DNA of 64,000 nucleotides. It comes from CAVSVP01 sp963731125 (GTDB lineage: Bacteria > Pseudomonadota > Gammaproteobacteria > Competibacterales > Competibacteraceae). This document shows positions 28,648 through 37,796 of this stretch, piece by piece. Under the pieces are notes generated by a model. It was not told where the DNA came from and made no database searches. It was given only the letters and a program-made list of their open reading frames with translations. Numbering within the stretch: the stretch's first letter is position 1; every line of letters begins with the position of its first letter. The stretch is from the NCBI GenBank assembly GCA_963731125.1, contig CAVSVP010000007.1:930001-994000 (forward strand), in the 5' to 3' direction. Both the position numbers and the translations under genes were made by a program.

Positions 28648-29734
28648 ATGTCCATTGATGTCACCTTTATCCTGTCATGGGTCATCGTAATTTTAGCCGT
28701 TGTGGTAGCGGCCATGAGCCCTAAACGGGTACCGCAAGGCACAGAATACACCGTGGAACGCTTCGGTCGTTATATCCGCACATTGTCACCAGGTCTCAAT
28801 TTTATCACTCCTATCCTCGATACCGTTGGTAAAAAAATCAATATGATGGAAACGGTATTGGATGTGCCTTCTCAGGAGGTAATCACCAAGGATAATGCCA
28901 TGGTCACTGCTAATGGCGTCGTATTTTATCAGGTATTGGATGCCGCTAGGGCTGCTTATGAAGTCAATAACCTGGAACACGCTATTCTTAACTTAACAAT
29001 GACCAATATCCGCACGGTAATGGGTTCCATGGATCTTGATGAGTTACTGTCGAAACGTGATGAAATCAATGCCCGTCTGTTAACCGTGGTGGATGATGCC
29101 ACTACGCCATGGGGAATAAAAGTCACTCGGATTGAAATTAAAGATATCGACCCGCCAAAGGATTTGGTGGAAGCTATGGCCAGGCAGATGAAAGCTGAAC
29201 GGGAAAAGCGTGCCGCCATTCTGGAAGCTGAAGGTCAGCGCCAAGCAGAAATTCTCAAGGCCGAAGGCGATAAACAAGCAGCTATCCTGGAGGCGGAGGG
29301 GCGTAAAGTAGGGCGTCTAAATCGGCCAATTTGCCTTGATCACTTTTTGGACCTCACTGATTGGTCCCAAACCCAGGGCGAATCGGTATCATGAGCGATA
29401 TTCTCTGGGTCCAAAAACCGGGCAACGAATTTGGCCCAAAAATGGCGTTTTTAGACACCCTAGGCGTAAAGAGTCTGCCCTGCGTGATGCCGAAGCCAGG
29501 GAGCGTTTGGCCCAGGCCGAAGCCCGGGCAACTTTGATGGTCTCAGAGGCCATTAGCAAGGGTGATCTCCAAGCCATCAACTATTTTGTTGCGCAGAAAT
29601 ATGTGGAAGCGTTAGCTAAATTTGCTAACTCTCCCAATCAAAAGATTCTGTTTCTCCCCATGGAAGCTAGCAGCGTAATAGGGGCTATCGGTGGTATCGG
29701 GGAGATTACTAAACAAGTTTTTAAGTCGGAATAG
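28648..29734 (+). pseudogene. SPFH/band-7 membrane protein (QmcA-like) interrupted by MITE-A
   Basis: One N-terminal membrane helix (FILSWVIVILAVVVAAM), then a band-7 domain (VPQGTEYTVERFGRYIRTLSPGLNFITPI) and the long coiled-coil of EAEGQRQAEILKAEGDKQAAIL repeats. At codon 220 MITE-A (29309-29462) enters with duplication GGCGTAAAG; the frame ends 23 codons inside it. Removing MITE and one repeat gives LEAEGRK-ESALRDAEAR, continuing to IGEITKQVFKSE at 29734. The intact 310-residue protein would form membrane microdomain scaffolds with the NfeD protein encoded 10 bases downstream. Confidence 0.92.
29309..29462. mobile_element. MITE-A copy 2, in the qmcA-like gene
   Basis: 154 bp from TAGGGCGTCTAAA to TTTAGACACCCTA, flanked by GGCGTAAAG at 29300-29308 and 29463-29471. 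Confidence 0.95.
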
Positions 29735-29743
29735 TGGCGAGTT

Positions 29744-30211
29744 ATGGGCAGCCTAGTGCTGGAACCAACTTATTGGAATTGGTGGCTGTTAGGGCTGGTG
29801 TTGATTGTTGTCGAAATGCTGGTTCCAGGTACTTTTATCTTATGGATGGGGCTAGCGGCCTTTGGTGTTGGCTTGATCGTGCTGCTATTTCCTGCCCTGA
29901 GTTGGCATGTTCAGGGGGTATTGTTTGCCCTGTTGACAGTGGCTTCTATGGTGACTTGGTGGGCATATTTCAAGAATCGCCCCAATTATTCCAGTAATCC
30001 GCTGCTTAACCGCCGTGGCTATCAGTACGTGGGTAGAATGTTTATCCTCGATGCTCCCATCGTCAATGGCCAAGGCAGGTTAAAGGTGGATGATTCCTTT
30101 TGGAAGATTTCGGGCGCAGATTGTTCCGCTGGATCGCGTGTACAAGTGACAGGCGTGGAGGGTAATATGCTAAAGGTGGATGTCAAGAACGCAGTATCGC
30201 TTCCTCATTAA
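29744..30211 (+). CDS. NfeD family membrane protein
   Basis: A 155-residue protein with three hydrophobic segments (WWLLGLVLIVVEMLVPGTFILWMGLAAFGVGLIVLLF and GVLFALLTVASMVTWW) and a C-terminal OB-fold-like domain from about residue 90 (GRMFILDAPIVNGQGRLKVDDSFWKISG, ending VEGNMLKVD). This is the short NfeD form that partners SPFH proteins, and it directly follows the interrupted SPFH gene, so its partner is probably lost. Confidence 0.88.
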   Translation: MGSLVLEPTYWNWWLLGLVLIVVEMLVPGTFILWMGLAAFGVGLIVLLFPALSWHVQGVLFALLTVASMVTWWAYFKNRPNYSSNPLLNRRGYQYVGRMFILDAPIVNGQGRLKVDDSFWKISGADCSAGSRVQVTGVEGNMLKVDVKNAVSLPH

Positions 30212-30246
30212 GCAACTCATCCGGCACTATCAGAGGGCGTGTCTCT

Positions 30247-30277
30247 GGTTGCGCTAAGAATTAGCGTAACCTCTTTT
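30247..30277 (+). terminator. hairpin after the NfeD gene
   Basis: GGTTGCGCTAA/TTAGCGTAACC (one mismatch, GAA loop) followed by CTCTTTT. A plausible weak terminator 36 bases after the stop. Confidence 0.5.
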
Positions 30278-30297
30278 GAAGTCTGAGAAAATTCTGT

Positions 30298-30332
30298 TTA
30301 TCCACAAAACCTGTGGATAAGTCTGTGGATAA
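30298..30332. promoter_or_regulatory. cluster of three perfect DnaA boxes
   Basis: TTATCCACA at 30298-30306, and its complement TGTGGATAA at 30312-30320 and 30324-30332. All three equal the high-affinity E. coli R1/R4 box. A strongly AT-rich stretch follows (about 30375-30480). No origin-associated gene (dnaA, gidA, rpmH) is adjacent. Confidence 0.75.
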
Positions 30333-30545
30333 CTCTTGATTAATAGCTGTAAGTTCTCGCGCCTATTGGTCAAATGACAGTTTGATGAATTTTTGAACAA
30401 CAAAAAAAACTTTCTAATTTCAAACAAATAAATAATCGCCTGGAAAATAAAAAGTTAAAATGGATGCTTTAGTCAACAGTTTTAAGTGAGAGCATGGAAT
30501 TGTGAATAAGTCAAGCCGAGAACTTTTAAAACCCTTATTTTATAA

Positions 30546-30696
30546 CAATAGTTCGGACAGTTTTGAGCATACAAAATCAATCACTTATCTCTGAAAATCG
30601 AATTAAATCAAACTTAGGCCCTACGCTGAGTTGCATTTAATTCCGTAAGCGTTTGATTCGTCGTTCTGAAACCATCTAAAACTGTCCGAAGTATTG
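30546..30696. mobile_element. MITE-C, intact copy
   Basis: 151 bp with inverted ends CAATAGTTCGGACAGTTTT and the complement of CAATACTTCGGACAGTTTT, flanked on both sides by TTATAA (30540-30545, 30697-30702). It sits just behind the acylphosphatase stop. A second copy is split at 35261-40395. Confidence 0.9.
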
Positions 30697-30703
30697 TTAT
30701 AAG

Positions 30704-30973
30704 TCAAGCGGTTGTAAAGCCAGTAGGCTTTCCGATGGACACGGGCTCGCATTTCACATCGGTCACTTGAGCTCCGGGTGGACCTTCCCATAGCCATTCC
30801 CGCAGCGCCTTTACAGCGGTTTCCTCGCCACAAGCAAGAACTTCTACCTGTCCATCGGGCAGATTGCGAGCATAACCGGTTACCTCCAGAGACAGGGCTT
30901 TATTACGAGTCGAGGCCCGATACCAGACGCCTTGCACTATACCGGATACGGAACAGCGTATACAAATCTCCAT
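30704..30973 (-). CDS. acyP: acylphosphatase
   Basis: An 89-residue enzyme hydrolysing acyl phosphates. The active-site loop GIVQGVWYRASTR (Arg) and the GYARNLPDGQVEV Asn are both present. Length is standard. MITE-C lies directly downstream and might have replaced its terminator. Confidence 0.92.
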   Translation of the reverse strand: MEICIRCSVSGIVQGVWYRASTRNKALSLEVTGYARNLPDGQVEVLACGEETAVKALREWLWEGPPGAQVTDVKCEPVSIGKPTGFTTA

Positions 30974-31088
30974 CAGCTAGCACACTCTCTGAGCTCTGAC
31001 ATTGAATAAATCTAATCTGATAGCACTAAATCGTAGCCCCGATGAGTGGCAATAGAAAGAGGCGTGCAACTTACAAAAGAAAATGAAG

Positions 31089-31382
31089 TTAAGGACTAGA
31101 ATTATCCTTGCTGCTGAGACTTTGCAGCGTCTGTATAGCCTTGTCTCTCGCATCGAGGGCAAAGCGTCTAGCATCAAGGTAGTCACGGGACTCTAAATTT
31201 TTCTGAGCTTTTTCTAATAGCCGATAAGCCTCACGTAACTGCTGTGGTGAGTGCAGCGTCGCACCCGCCGTTTCAGCAGCGCGAATGGCCTGACGAGCAT
31301 CGCTCATTTCCTGTACGGGAGCACTGGCACAAGCTGCTACGATAGCCAAAGCAATAAGGACAAAAGTGAATCTTTTGCTCAA
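31089..31382 (-). CDS. DUF4398 family lipoprotein
   Basis: A TTG start at 31382 gives a short lipoprotein: SKRFTFVLIALAIVAAC with the Cys as lipobox, then a helical DUF4398-like domain (DARQAIRAAETAGATLHSPQQLREAYRLLEKAQKNLESRDYLDARRFALDARDKAIQ). Such domains often precede OmpA or TolC-like partners in the envelope; here the protein stands alone. The upstream start (31442) would place charged and extra hydrophobic residues before the signal and is less likely. Confidence 0.7.
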   Translation of the reverse strand: MSKRFTFVLIALAIVAACASAPVQEMSDARQAIRAAETAGATLHSPQQLREAYRLLEKAQKNLESRDYLDARRFALDARDKAIQTLQSLSSKDNSSP

Positions 31383-31668
31383 TATACGGTATGATGTAAA
31401 CAGGCAGTTAATTAACAAAACCACACCAGTGCAACCTAACATCCGCCTCTAAACCCGTCAAGCAGATCACCGTACCCCAAACCCTTGGCTAATGTTTTAA
31501 TACTAAACGGATTATGATTTAGCATGATCTCTGCTATGAGAGAGTTTCGCGTGTGCTTGAGTCGCTACGGCAGCGCAGTATCCACGAAACTAACTACCTA
31601 GAAAATTCGCCTGTACCGGCTGAGAACTCTTTCGTCCTTTCCCAATAGCTTTTTCGGTATGCTTTGCA

Positions 31669-32262
31669 ATGGCTGAAATCTTGATCCTCTATTATAGCCG
31701 CACCGGTGGCACGGCGGAATTAGCTCGCTTTGTTGCCCGGGGCGTGGAAGAAGTCACCGACATGCAGGCACGCCTTCGCACTGTACCGGCTGTATCTCCG
31801 GTCTGCGCAGCCACAGAAGATGACATTCCTACTTCTGGACCGCCTTACGTTACCCTGGAGGATCTTAAAGAATGCGCAGGGCTAGCCCTAGGCAGTCCCA
31901 CCCGTTTTGGCAATATGGCGGCTCCCCTTAAATATTTTTTGGATTCTACCAGCAGTCTGTGGCTATCGGGCAGCTTGGCGGGAAAGCCAGCCGCAGTTTT
32001 TACAGCCGCTTCGAGTCTCCACGGGGGACACGAGTCGACGCTCCTTTCCATGATGCTGCCATTGTTGCATCATGGCATGCTAATTTTGGGTGTACCTTAC
32101 AGTGAAGCCGCCCTTTTCGAAACCCACAGTGGAGGTACCCCCTATGGTCCCAGTCACTGGTCGGGTTCCGACAACCGTTCTGTCCTTAGCACTGAGGAGA
32201 AACAACTTTGTAAGAGCCTTGGCCGCCGTTTGGCAAAAACGGCACTGCTTTTGAAGCACTGA
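31669..32262 (+). CDS. WrbA-like NAD(P)H:quinone oxidoreductase
   Basis: A 197-residue flavodoxin-like protein. ILILYYSRTGGTAELARFVARGVEE binds the FMN phosphate, GSPTRFGNMAAPLKYFLDSTSSLW and the ASSLHGGHESTLLSMMLPLLHHGM block are WrbA hallmarks, and PYGPSHWSG closes the flavin site. It reduces quinones by two electrons in relatives. Its stop overlaps the next start by one base. Confidence 0.88.
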   Translation: MAEILILYYSRTGGTAELARFVARGVEEVTDMQARLRTVPAVSPVCAATEDDIPTSGPPYVTLEDLKECAGLALGSPTRFGNMAAPLKYFLDSTSSLWLSGSLAGKPAAVFTAASSLHGGHESTLLSMMLPLLHHGMLILGVPYSEAALFETHSGGTPYGPSHWSGSDNRSVLSTEEKQLCKSLGRRLAKTALLLKH

Positions 32263-32603
32263 TGACTCGCTTCTGGCACATCACTACCTTAGCGAGTTAC
32301 TTTGGGTTATTTTTCTTACTGTTGGTCTGGACGGTTTGGTTATCACCTCCTCAACATTTTCCCATCGCCGTGGTTTTGATTACCTTAGTTGGTCCTTTGT
32401 TATTGTCACTGCGTGGCATTCTTTACGGCCGACCCTATGCCTATATTGGTACCAGTTTTCTCGCTCTGTTTTATTTTACCGCCGGAGTGTTTACTGCCGC
32501 TGGGGAAATGAATAAACCCTGGCTGGCGTGGTTAGAGATCCTATGCAGCATACTGTTATTTTTAAGCACTTTGGCTTACGTACAATGTGTCCAAAAACGT
32601 TAA
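32262..32603 (+). CDS. DUF2069 membrane protein
   Basis: A 113-residue integral membrane protein with about four helices (FGLFFLLLVWTVWL, VVLITLVGPLLLSL, FLALFYFTAGVFTA, ILCSILLFLSTLAYV). The GILYGRPYAYIGTSFLALFYF core is typical. The wrbA-DUF2069-hda neighbourhood is common in Gammaproteobacteria (family knowledge). Function is unknown. A terminator follows at once. Confidence 0.85.
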   Translation: MTRFWHITTLASYFGLFFLLLVWTVWLSPPQHFPIAVVLITLVGPLLLSLRGILYGRPYAYIGTSFLALFYFTAGVFTAAGEMNKPWLAWLEILCSILLFLSTLAYVQCVQKR

Positions 32604-32604
32604 A

Positions 32605-32630
32605 ACCCATCGGCGAACCGATGGGTTTTT
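32605..32630 (+). terminator. rho-independent terminator of wrbA-DUF2069
   Basis: Perfect stem ACCCATCGG/CCGATGGGT with CGAA loop and a T run directly after the DUF2069 stop. Confidence 0.92.
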
Positions 32631-32670
32631 GTCGAGCATTTTTTGATGCCCTTGGCACTATTCGTGAGGG

Positions 32671-32877
32671 CTAACTCTCGTGCTTAAGGCTAACTTTGAC
32701 TTTGGCGCGATACTCCTCAACCTTACCGTCATCGGAAAGGACTAAGTCAAGTTCAGCAACCTCCGCTACACGCAGATTCCTGAGCGTCTTGGATGCCTGA
32801 CCTACTGCGTTTTTGGCCGCATCTTCCCAGCTGTTCGGACTTGTGCCAATCAACTCAACAACTTTATAAACACTCAC
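32671..32877 (-). CDS. dodecin family protein
   Basis: A 68-residue protein; dodecins form hollow dodecamers storing flavin or CoA. MSVYKVVELIGTSPNSWEDAAKNAV and LRVAEVAELDLVLSDDGKVEEYRAKVKVSLK match the beta-alpha-beta-beta fold and spacing. The usual aromatic residue in the flavin site appears replaced (LRVAEV), so the ligand is uncertain. It has its own AAGAGGAG ribosome site on the minus strand. Confidence 0.85.
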   Translation of the reverse strand: MSVYKVVELIGTSPNSWEDAAKNAVGQASKTLRNLRVAEVAELDLVLSDDGKVEEYRAKVKVSLKHES

Positions 32878-33044
32878 AGCACTCTTCTCCTCTTTAAAGT
32901 GAGCTTTTGACTTGAATGCGGGAACAGAATTCAGTCAAAAGCGGTTAGAAAAAACAATAACTTCAGTATAATTGTAAAAAACACTTCTGTTGAAAAACTA
33001 GATCATTTATGTTGCCATTGCAACTGGGATGGCCTCAAAAAAGA

Positions 33045-33755
33045 TTATTCAGGTAGAAAACCCGCTTGACTGAGAGTTGCACGCATAAAGGGTATGGTAA
33101 GCTTGCGCTGTGCTGCCATGGAGGCTTGATCCAAGGTTTCCAAAGCAGTGAACAAAATGTTCGTGTTCCGGCCATAATGCCTTACCAAGTACCGTCCGGC
33201 CTCGGTAGATAGAGTGAGGCCGCGGCGGGCAGCACGTTGCTGCAATGCCTGAAGTTTCTCGACCGGTTCCAAGGGTCTGAGCTGAAGCGGCAAGCATCCC
33301 GCTAGCCGCGACAATAGCTGCGCTGATTGCAGTCCTAATTGAGTAGGTAAAGCGTTACCGGTTACCATGAGTCCACCTTTGGTCTCAAAAATCCGGTCAA
33401 GCAAACGAAATAAAGCTGTCTCCCAATCAAGGCGTCCTGCAATGAGAAAAATATCGTCGATACACACGGTACCAACATTTTCTAAGCCATACAGGGCCTC
33501 GCACGGGATCCGATCTGCTGTTTGCATTGCTAAATATACAGCAGCCACATTGCGTTCGCCAGCAGCGTGACAAGTGGCCTGGAGTAGATGACTTTTGCCT
33601 GTACCTGGTTCTCCCCAGAGATAGAGTCCGGGACTCTGGGGACTTTCTGTCCAGCGGCGAAGATACGCTATAATTTCACCATTGCCGCCAGCAAAATAGC
33701 TATCGAAGGTGGCGCTATCTTTGAGCCTGAGAATAAGCGGCAGTTGTGGATTCAT
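33045..33755 (-). CDS. hda: DnaA regulatory inactivator Hda
   Basis: A 236-residue AAA+ protein. After QLPLILRLKDSATFDSYFAGGN come the Walker A GEPGTGKSHLLQ (about residues 46-57), Walker B VCIDDIFLI, and a DnaA-like C-terminal lid (RRGLTLSTEAGRYLVRHYGRNTN). With the sliding clamp it stimulates ATP hydrolysis by DnaA. The N-terminal clamp-binding motif is QLPLIL. Three DnaA boxes lie 3 kb away. Confidence 0.9.
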   Translation of the reverse strand: MNPQLPLILRLKDSATFDSYFAGGNGEIIAYLRRWTESPQSPGLYLWGEPGTGKSHLLQATCHAAGERNVAAVYLAMQTADRIPCEALYGLENVGTVCIDDIFLIAGRLDWETALFRLLDRIFETKGGLMVTGNALPTQLGLQSAQLLSRLAGCLPLQLRPLEPVEKLQALQQRAARRGLTLSTEAGRYLVRHYGRNTNILFTALETLDQASMAAQRKLTIPFMRATLSQAGFLPE

Positions 33756-33936
33756 GGCAGGGAGAATGGCGTAATCGTGATACGATGCTGCTTTTCAAGT
33801 ATTCCCGAATAGGCCAACTAAGCGGAAAATAGGGAGGATGAGCATAAAAATAATCAATATTAGCAGTTCCCACTTGAATATAAGCTTGAATATAACAAAA
33901 GGAGGTTATGTAGGGCAATCGCGCTATGTGAGTTGA

Positions 33937-34026
33937 GAGGCTGTTGGAAAATACCCTGGCGCGCAAGCTAATGCGTTGATTTAAAATGCTCCGAAATCGT
34001 TCGATCAGGGGTTTTCCAACAGCCTC
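33937..34026. mobile_element. MITE-B copy 1
   Basis: 90 bp with ends GAGGCTGTTGGAAAA and TTTTCCAACAGCCTC, flanked by TGA on both sides. It lies at the 3' end of the ISAs1 transposase. Confidence 0.95.
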
Positions 34027-35123
34027 TGAGGCCCGAAGATGAGATGGGTGCGGTAATCATCGTTCAGTGAAGCGCGCAGCTGACGACGTCGCAGGCTATC
34101 CTTAGCGGGGCCGTTATGGCGTATCCCGTTGAGCGCCATCCGCCGGATCAGGGCAAGGGTTTCGGGCGCGTGATGTTGGCGTGTCCGATTGGCATCCTCG
34201 CCGAACTGCACGTCCAGTATCCAATGCTGACCATTCTCGGTATCCCAGTGGCGGCGCACGGCGTCGGCAAAGCACGCCGGATCGGTCAGTGAGCACCGGT
34301 AATAGCGGTATTCGGTCGTCGTTGCCTCGCCGATGATTCGGGTCGATTCGCCGCGACCGACCGCTTGCAGTCCGGCCCACTCGGGTGGTTGCTCCAGCCA
34401 GGCAATCTCGTCACTCAGGGCGTAGCGGCGGATTTCAATTCGACCATGGTCTTTGGCTACCGTCTCCTGCTGGGGCAAGCGGCCCTGGGCCGTTTCCGTG
34501 TCTAGCCATAAGCGCACGTCGTCATGCAGACCCGGGTGGTTGTCCTTCAGAGCCAGGATGTAGTCCGCACCCGCGTCGATCACGTCCTGGGCAATGGCTT
34601 TCTGACAGCCCATCGCATCGATCGTAACCACCGCCCCTTGCACATCCAGCAGTGATAGCAATTCCGGCATCACCGTAATTTCATTGGTTTTGTCCGCCAC
34701 CGCCTGCGGCGTAAGGACTAAGCGAGCTTTCGCCGCATAGGCGCTGACCAGGTGAACCGCTTGCTCGCCTACTCGACTACCCCGCAACCGCTTACCGTCC
34801 AGGCACACCGGTTCACCGGCTAAACTCGGGATAGCGACTTCCACCCACCGCAACAACGCGTCGGTAAATGCCCCCGGCGCCAGGCGTCCCAACACGTCAC
34901 TGAGCGTATCATGCGACGGAATGCCATTCGGCAGTTCCAAGAACTCTCGCAACCAGTCCTCCTTTTGCTTGCCAAATTCCTCCATCCCTACCCAGTCTTC
35001 AATTCCACTGAGCACGGCACAACATACGAGCATGAGAATGTCATTCAGTTTGTGTAGCTTGTTTCGGGTTTCCCGGCGGGGGTCAGGCAGCTCGGCAAAA
35101 TAGGGGCGGGGATCAGACAGCAT
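34005..35123 (-). CDS. ISAs1-family transposase (C-terminus altered by MITE-B)
   Basis: A 372-residue transposase with GAGGAGG before ATG 35123. The N-terminal DUF4338-like region (PDPRRETRNKLHKLNDILMLVCCAVLSG), CLDGKRLRGS (Asp), VVTIDAMGCQKAIA (Asp) and HWDTENGQHWILDVQFGEDANR (Glu) are the ISAs1 marks. MITE-B replaces the end: the present frame reads FGPQRLLENP, and removal of MITE plus one TGA gives FGPQLT and stop. Only about five residues change, so it could still work. Confidence 0.88.
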   Translation of the reverse strand: MLSDPRPYFAELPDPRRETRNKLHKLNDILMLVCCAVLSGIEDWVGMEEFGKQKEDWLREFLELPNGIPSHDTLSDVLGRLAPGAFTDALLRWVEVAIPSLAGEPVCLDGKRLRGSRVGEQAVHLVSAYAAKARLVLTPQAVADKTNEITVMPELLSLLDVQGAVVTIDAMGCQKAIAQDVIDAGADYILALKDNHPGLHDDVRLWLDTETAQGRLPQQETVAKDHGRIEIRRYALSDEIAWLEQPPEWAGLQAVGRGESTRIIGEATTTEYRYYRCSLTDPACFADAVRRHWDTENGQHWILDVQFGEDANRTRQHHAPETLALIRRMALNGIRHNGPAKDSLRRRQLRASLNDDYRTHLIFGPQRLLENP

Positions 35124-35803
35124 CGGTTACCTCCTCAACATCAGCATGCCTCCCAACATTACCTGCCTCCTCTGTCAAGAGCTATATAGCGCGATTGCCC
35201 TAGGAGGTTATGTTTTGGATTTGAATATCCTTACCTGTTGCAATATCATATATCTTCTAGCAATACTTCGGACAGTTTTAGATGGTTTCAGAACGACGAA
35301 TCAAATACTTACGGAATCAAATGCAATTCAGCGTACTCGATGTTCAAGTTAGAAATTCATAATATTATAATGTTTGTGGTTTCAACTCTGCTGCCACGCT
35401 AAGCATTCGCTTTTGCTTGCCGAGCCCGATACTGCAACGCTGGGGTCGGCTCAAGCCGTCCCCAGTCGCGCCGATGCAGGTGTTTTTTCGAGGGCTGTAG
35501 CGGAAACAGCGGTCGAATTGCTTGGGTCAGTTGGTCGAGTTTATCGGCACATGCGTCGTCGCCGAGCCACTGCTGAAGCCAGGCGACCAGGGAGTCTAGT
35601 TGCAGGCGGCGTTGTAGACTACCCATGGTCGACAAAGGTTGCTGCTGGTCCACGCGGGCTTGTTGGTCGGGGTGAAGGAGGAGGCAGTGATCGCACAGCA
35701 GGCTCAGGATCAGGCCTCTGCTTGACCCCTCATCGCCAGGCTGTTTGGTCGCCTGCCCCCAGCCTTCATCGACTTTCAAGTCTTCAATGGCCACTTCCAC
35801 TAA

Positions 35804-35902
35804 GGAGCCGTAAATTATTAACTGACCGATAACACCGCTGTGATCGCTTGAAAATGCAGTCTCGACGAACAAAAAAACGGACAGTTATTTATTTACAGTT
35901 CC
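35804..35902. mobile_element. MITE-D
   Basis: 99 bp with about 25-bp imperfect inverted repeats (GGAGCCGTAAATTATTAACT against GGAACTGTAAATAAATAACT) and TAA on both sides. Removal plus one TAA restores LRW-L-VEVAIEDL in the transposase beneath. Only one copy is seen. Confidence 0.75.
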
Positions 35903-36428
35903 TAACCACCGCAACGTGTGCGCTTGCACGATATCCAGGCTCCGCCAACTGAGCTCGGAAGCCGCGAGGTAACGCGGCTGGCTCTGATCCGGATAGCGAA
36001 TCGCGACGACAAACCGCTTGCTACCGTGGGCCTCGACATACAGCCGCGCACTGCTCACCCAGATCTCGACGGTTTCTCCACCGCGGATACAAACCGTTTG
36101 ACGCACCCCCGGATAGGCGCGAAAGTACTCGTCCAATCGCCAGCTCCACCCCCGGTAGCGCACCTTCTGATCGTGGCGTAACTGACTGATGACCTGCGCC
36201 TCACCCAACGGCTTGGCCGCCTGTGCCATGAACTCGGCACTGCCATACAGCGCATCGGCCAGGATCGCTTTGACCTTTACCAAGGGATGGTCGTAGGCAA
36301 ACTGCTCCAGCAGCCGCAACGCCAGTTGGGGTTTGCTGTGTCCTTCCGATAAGCCTGCGTGACCCGGCGTGGCATCGCCAATTAAGGTATGCACTGAACT
36401 GGTAACGGTATATAAAGAAGAGGTGCAG

Positions 36429-36854
36429 ATGGCGATAAAGACGGTCTCCCAAGCTGAGCAGGCCTTGGCCGAACTGGCCGAACGGTTTAGGCACTGGCGC
36501 CGGCATCGTGCCCATCGGCACGAACGGATACCGGCACCGCTGTGGGATCAGGCGGTGGTATTAAGCGAGGTGTTGCCGAATGGCCAGGTGGCTAGAGCGC
36601 TGGGCCTCAGCGCCACAGACTTGAAAAACCGCCGGCTGGCCCAGCAAACCCAGGTACCGACCCCGGCGCCGGGGAGCGATCCCCAGTTTATCGAGGTAAC
36701 CCCCGCGGGACCGGGTGCAAACGGTGAGTCAAGCGGCCCACAGGTGGAACTGGAGCGGCCTGACGGGTGGCGCATGCGCCTTTGCGGTGCTACGGCGGGC
36801 GAACTCGGCGAGCTGGTGCGGGTGTTTATGGAGGGCGGGCGATGCTGCAGCTAA
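36429..36854 (+). CDS. IS66-family accessory protein TnpA
   Basis: A 141-residue protein whose helix-turn-helix region (GQVARALGLSATDLKNR, about residues 52-68) and WRRHRAHRHERIPAPLWDQAV start resemble IS66 Orf1. The frame is open from 36369, but the ATG at 36429 lies right after the IS end and gives the family N-terminus. It overlaps tnpB by 13 bases. Confidence 0.75.
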   Translation: MAIKTVSQAEQALAELAERFRHWRRHRAHRHERIPAPLWDQAVVLSEVLPNGQVARALGLSATDLKNRRLAQQTQVPTPAPGSDPQFIEVTPAGPGANGESSGPQVELERPDGWRMRLCGATAGELGELVRVFMEGGRCCS

Positions 36855-37192
36855 CCCCCCAGAGTCGCATCTTCGTGGCGGTCGAACCGGTGGATTTTCG
36901 CCAAGGTATCGATGGCCTCGGCGGCTTGTGCCGGCGTGCCCTGGCCCATAATCCCCTGGACGGCGCGGTCTATGTGTTTCGCAACCGCGCCGGAACCGGG
37001 CTAAAAATTCTATGCTACGACGGGCAGGGGTTTTGGTTATGCACCAAGCGCTTGTCTCAGGGGCGGCTGCCGTGGTGGCCCAGCGCCGCGAACCCCACCT
37101 ACCGGCTCTCGGCGCGGGAGCTGCCTATCCTGCTCTGGAATGGCTTGCCAGCGCAGGCCGCGATGGCTGAGGACTGGCGCCGGGTGGCCTAG
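36842..37192 (+). CDS. IS66-family accessory protein TnpB
   Basis: A 116-residue protein with the TnpB signatures RIFVAVEPVDFRQGIDGL, VYVFRNRAGTGLKILCYDGQGFWLCTKRL and LLWNGLP. It starts inside the end of tnpA, implying coupling, and ends face to face with tnpC. Confidence 0.88.
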   Translation: MLQLTPQSRIFVAVEPVDFRQGIDGLGGLCRRALAHNPLDGAVYVFRNRAGTGLKILCYDGQGFWLCTKRLSQGRLPWWPSAANPTYRLSARELPILLWNGLPAQAAMAEDWRRVA

Positions 37193-37507
37193 CACGTGGC
37201 CAGGTTAACGTGATAATTCCAGGGCAGCCACTGCGCGGGACGTTGCATGACCTCGCGGTGATGCTGCTGCAGGGCCACCAGGTAGGTCAGCACATTGACC
37301 CCGGCCTGCCTGGCCGTGGCGATGACGCTGCTCAACACGCTGGCCACACTGGCACGGTAGGGGGTGGCAAAGAACCAGCTGTTCTTGCGCTGGCGAAGCA
37401 TCAGCTTCAGGGCACGTTCGACGACATGGTTGTCGAGCGGTGCGCCGCTGACCCGCAGAAATTGCGTCAGCTCTGTCCAATGCGCCCGCAAATAGCGCAA
37501 GGCCTTA

Positions 37508-37597
37508 GAGGCTGTTGGAAAATACCCTGGCGCGCAAGCTAATGCATTGATTTAAAATGATCCGAAATCGTTCGATCTGGGGTTTTCCAACAGCCTC
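37508..37597. mobile_element. MITE-B copy 2 (left arm of the composite)
   Basis: 90 bp, about 95% like copy 1 by eye, same orientation as copies 1 and 4. Confidence 0.95.
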
Positions 37598-37598
37598 T

Positions 37599-37796
37599 GA
37601 GAAATTCGGTGGGAAATTTTTGGTGAAGGGTGCGTTGGGCGAGGTGCTGGAGGGTACTTTTCCATCGCATTTTATTGTAATGCACGAATTTCCAAGCATC
37701 AGCCGCTTTAAAGAATGGTACTACTCGGAGGAATACCGGCCCTGGAAGGCGTTACGCCAAGAGGCTGCAGACGCCAATGTGATTTTGTCGAGGTAA
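37599..37796 (+). pseudogene. DUF1330-family protein, C-terminal fragment carried by the composite
   Basis: EKFGGKFLVKGALGEVLEGTFPSHFIVMHEFPSISRFKEWYYSEEYRPWKALRQEAADANVILSR is the last two thirds of a DUF1330 ferredoxin-like-fold protein (about 95 residues normally). The first third is missing; the frame enters from MITE-B. Between 37797 and 38036 nothing else was recognised. Confidence 0.8.

Larger units (their letters stand above)
33911..35202 (-). mobile_element. ISAs1-family insertion sequence
   Basis: Inverted repeats TAGGGCAATCGCGCTAT at 33911 and its complement ending at 35202, with a perfect 10-bp target duplication GGAGGTTATG (33901-33910 and 35203-35212). MITE-B sits inside its 3' end. 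Confidence 0.92.

Noticed and set aside
30298..30480. Calling the DnaA-box cluster oriC
   Set aside because: No dnaA, gidA or rpmH nearby and no skew can be computed; kept only as a box cluster.
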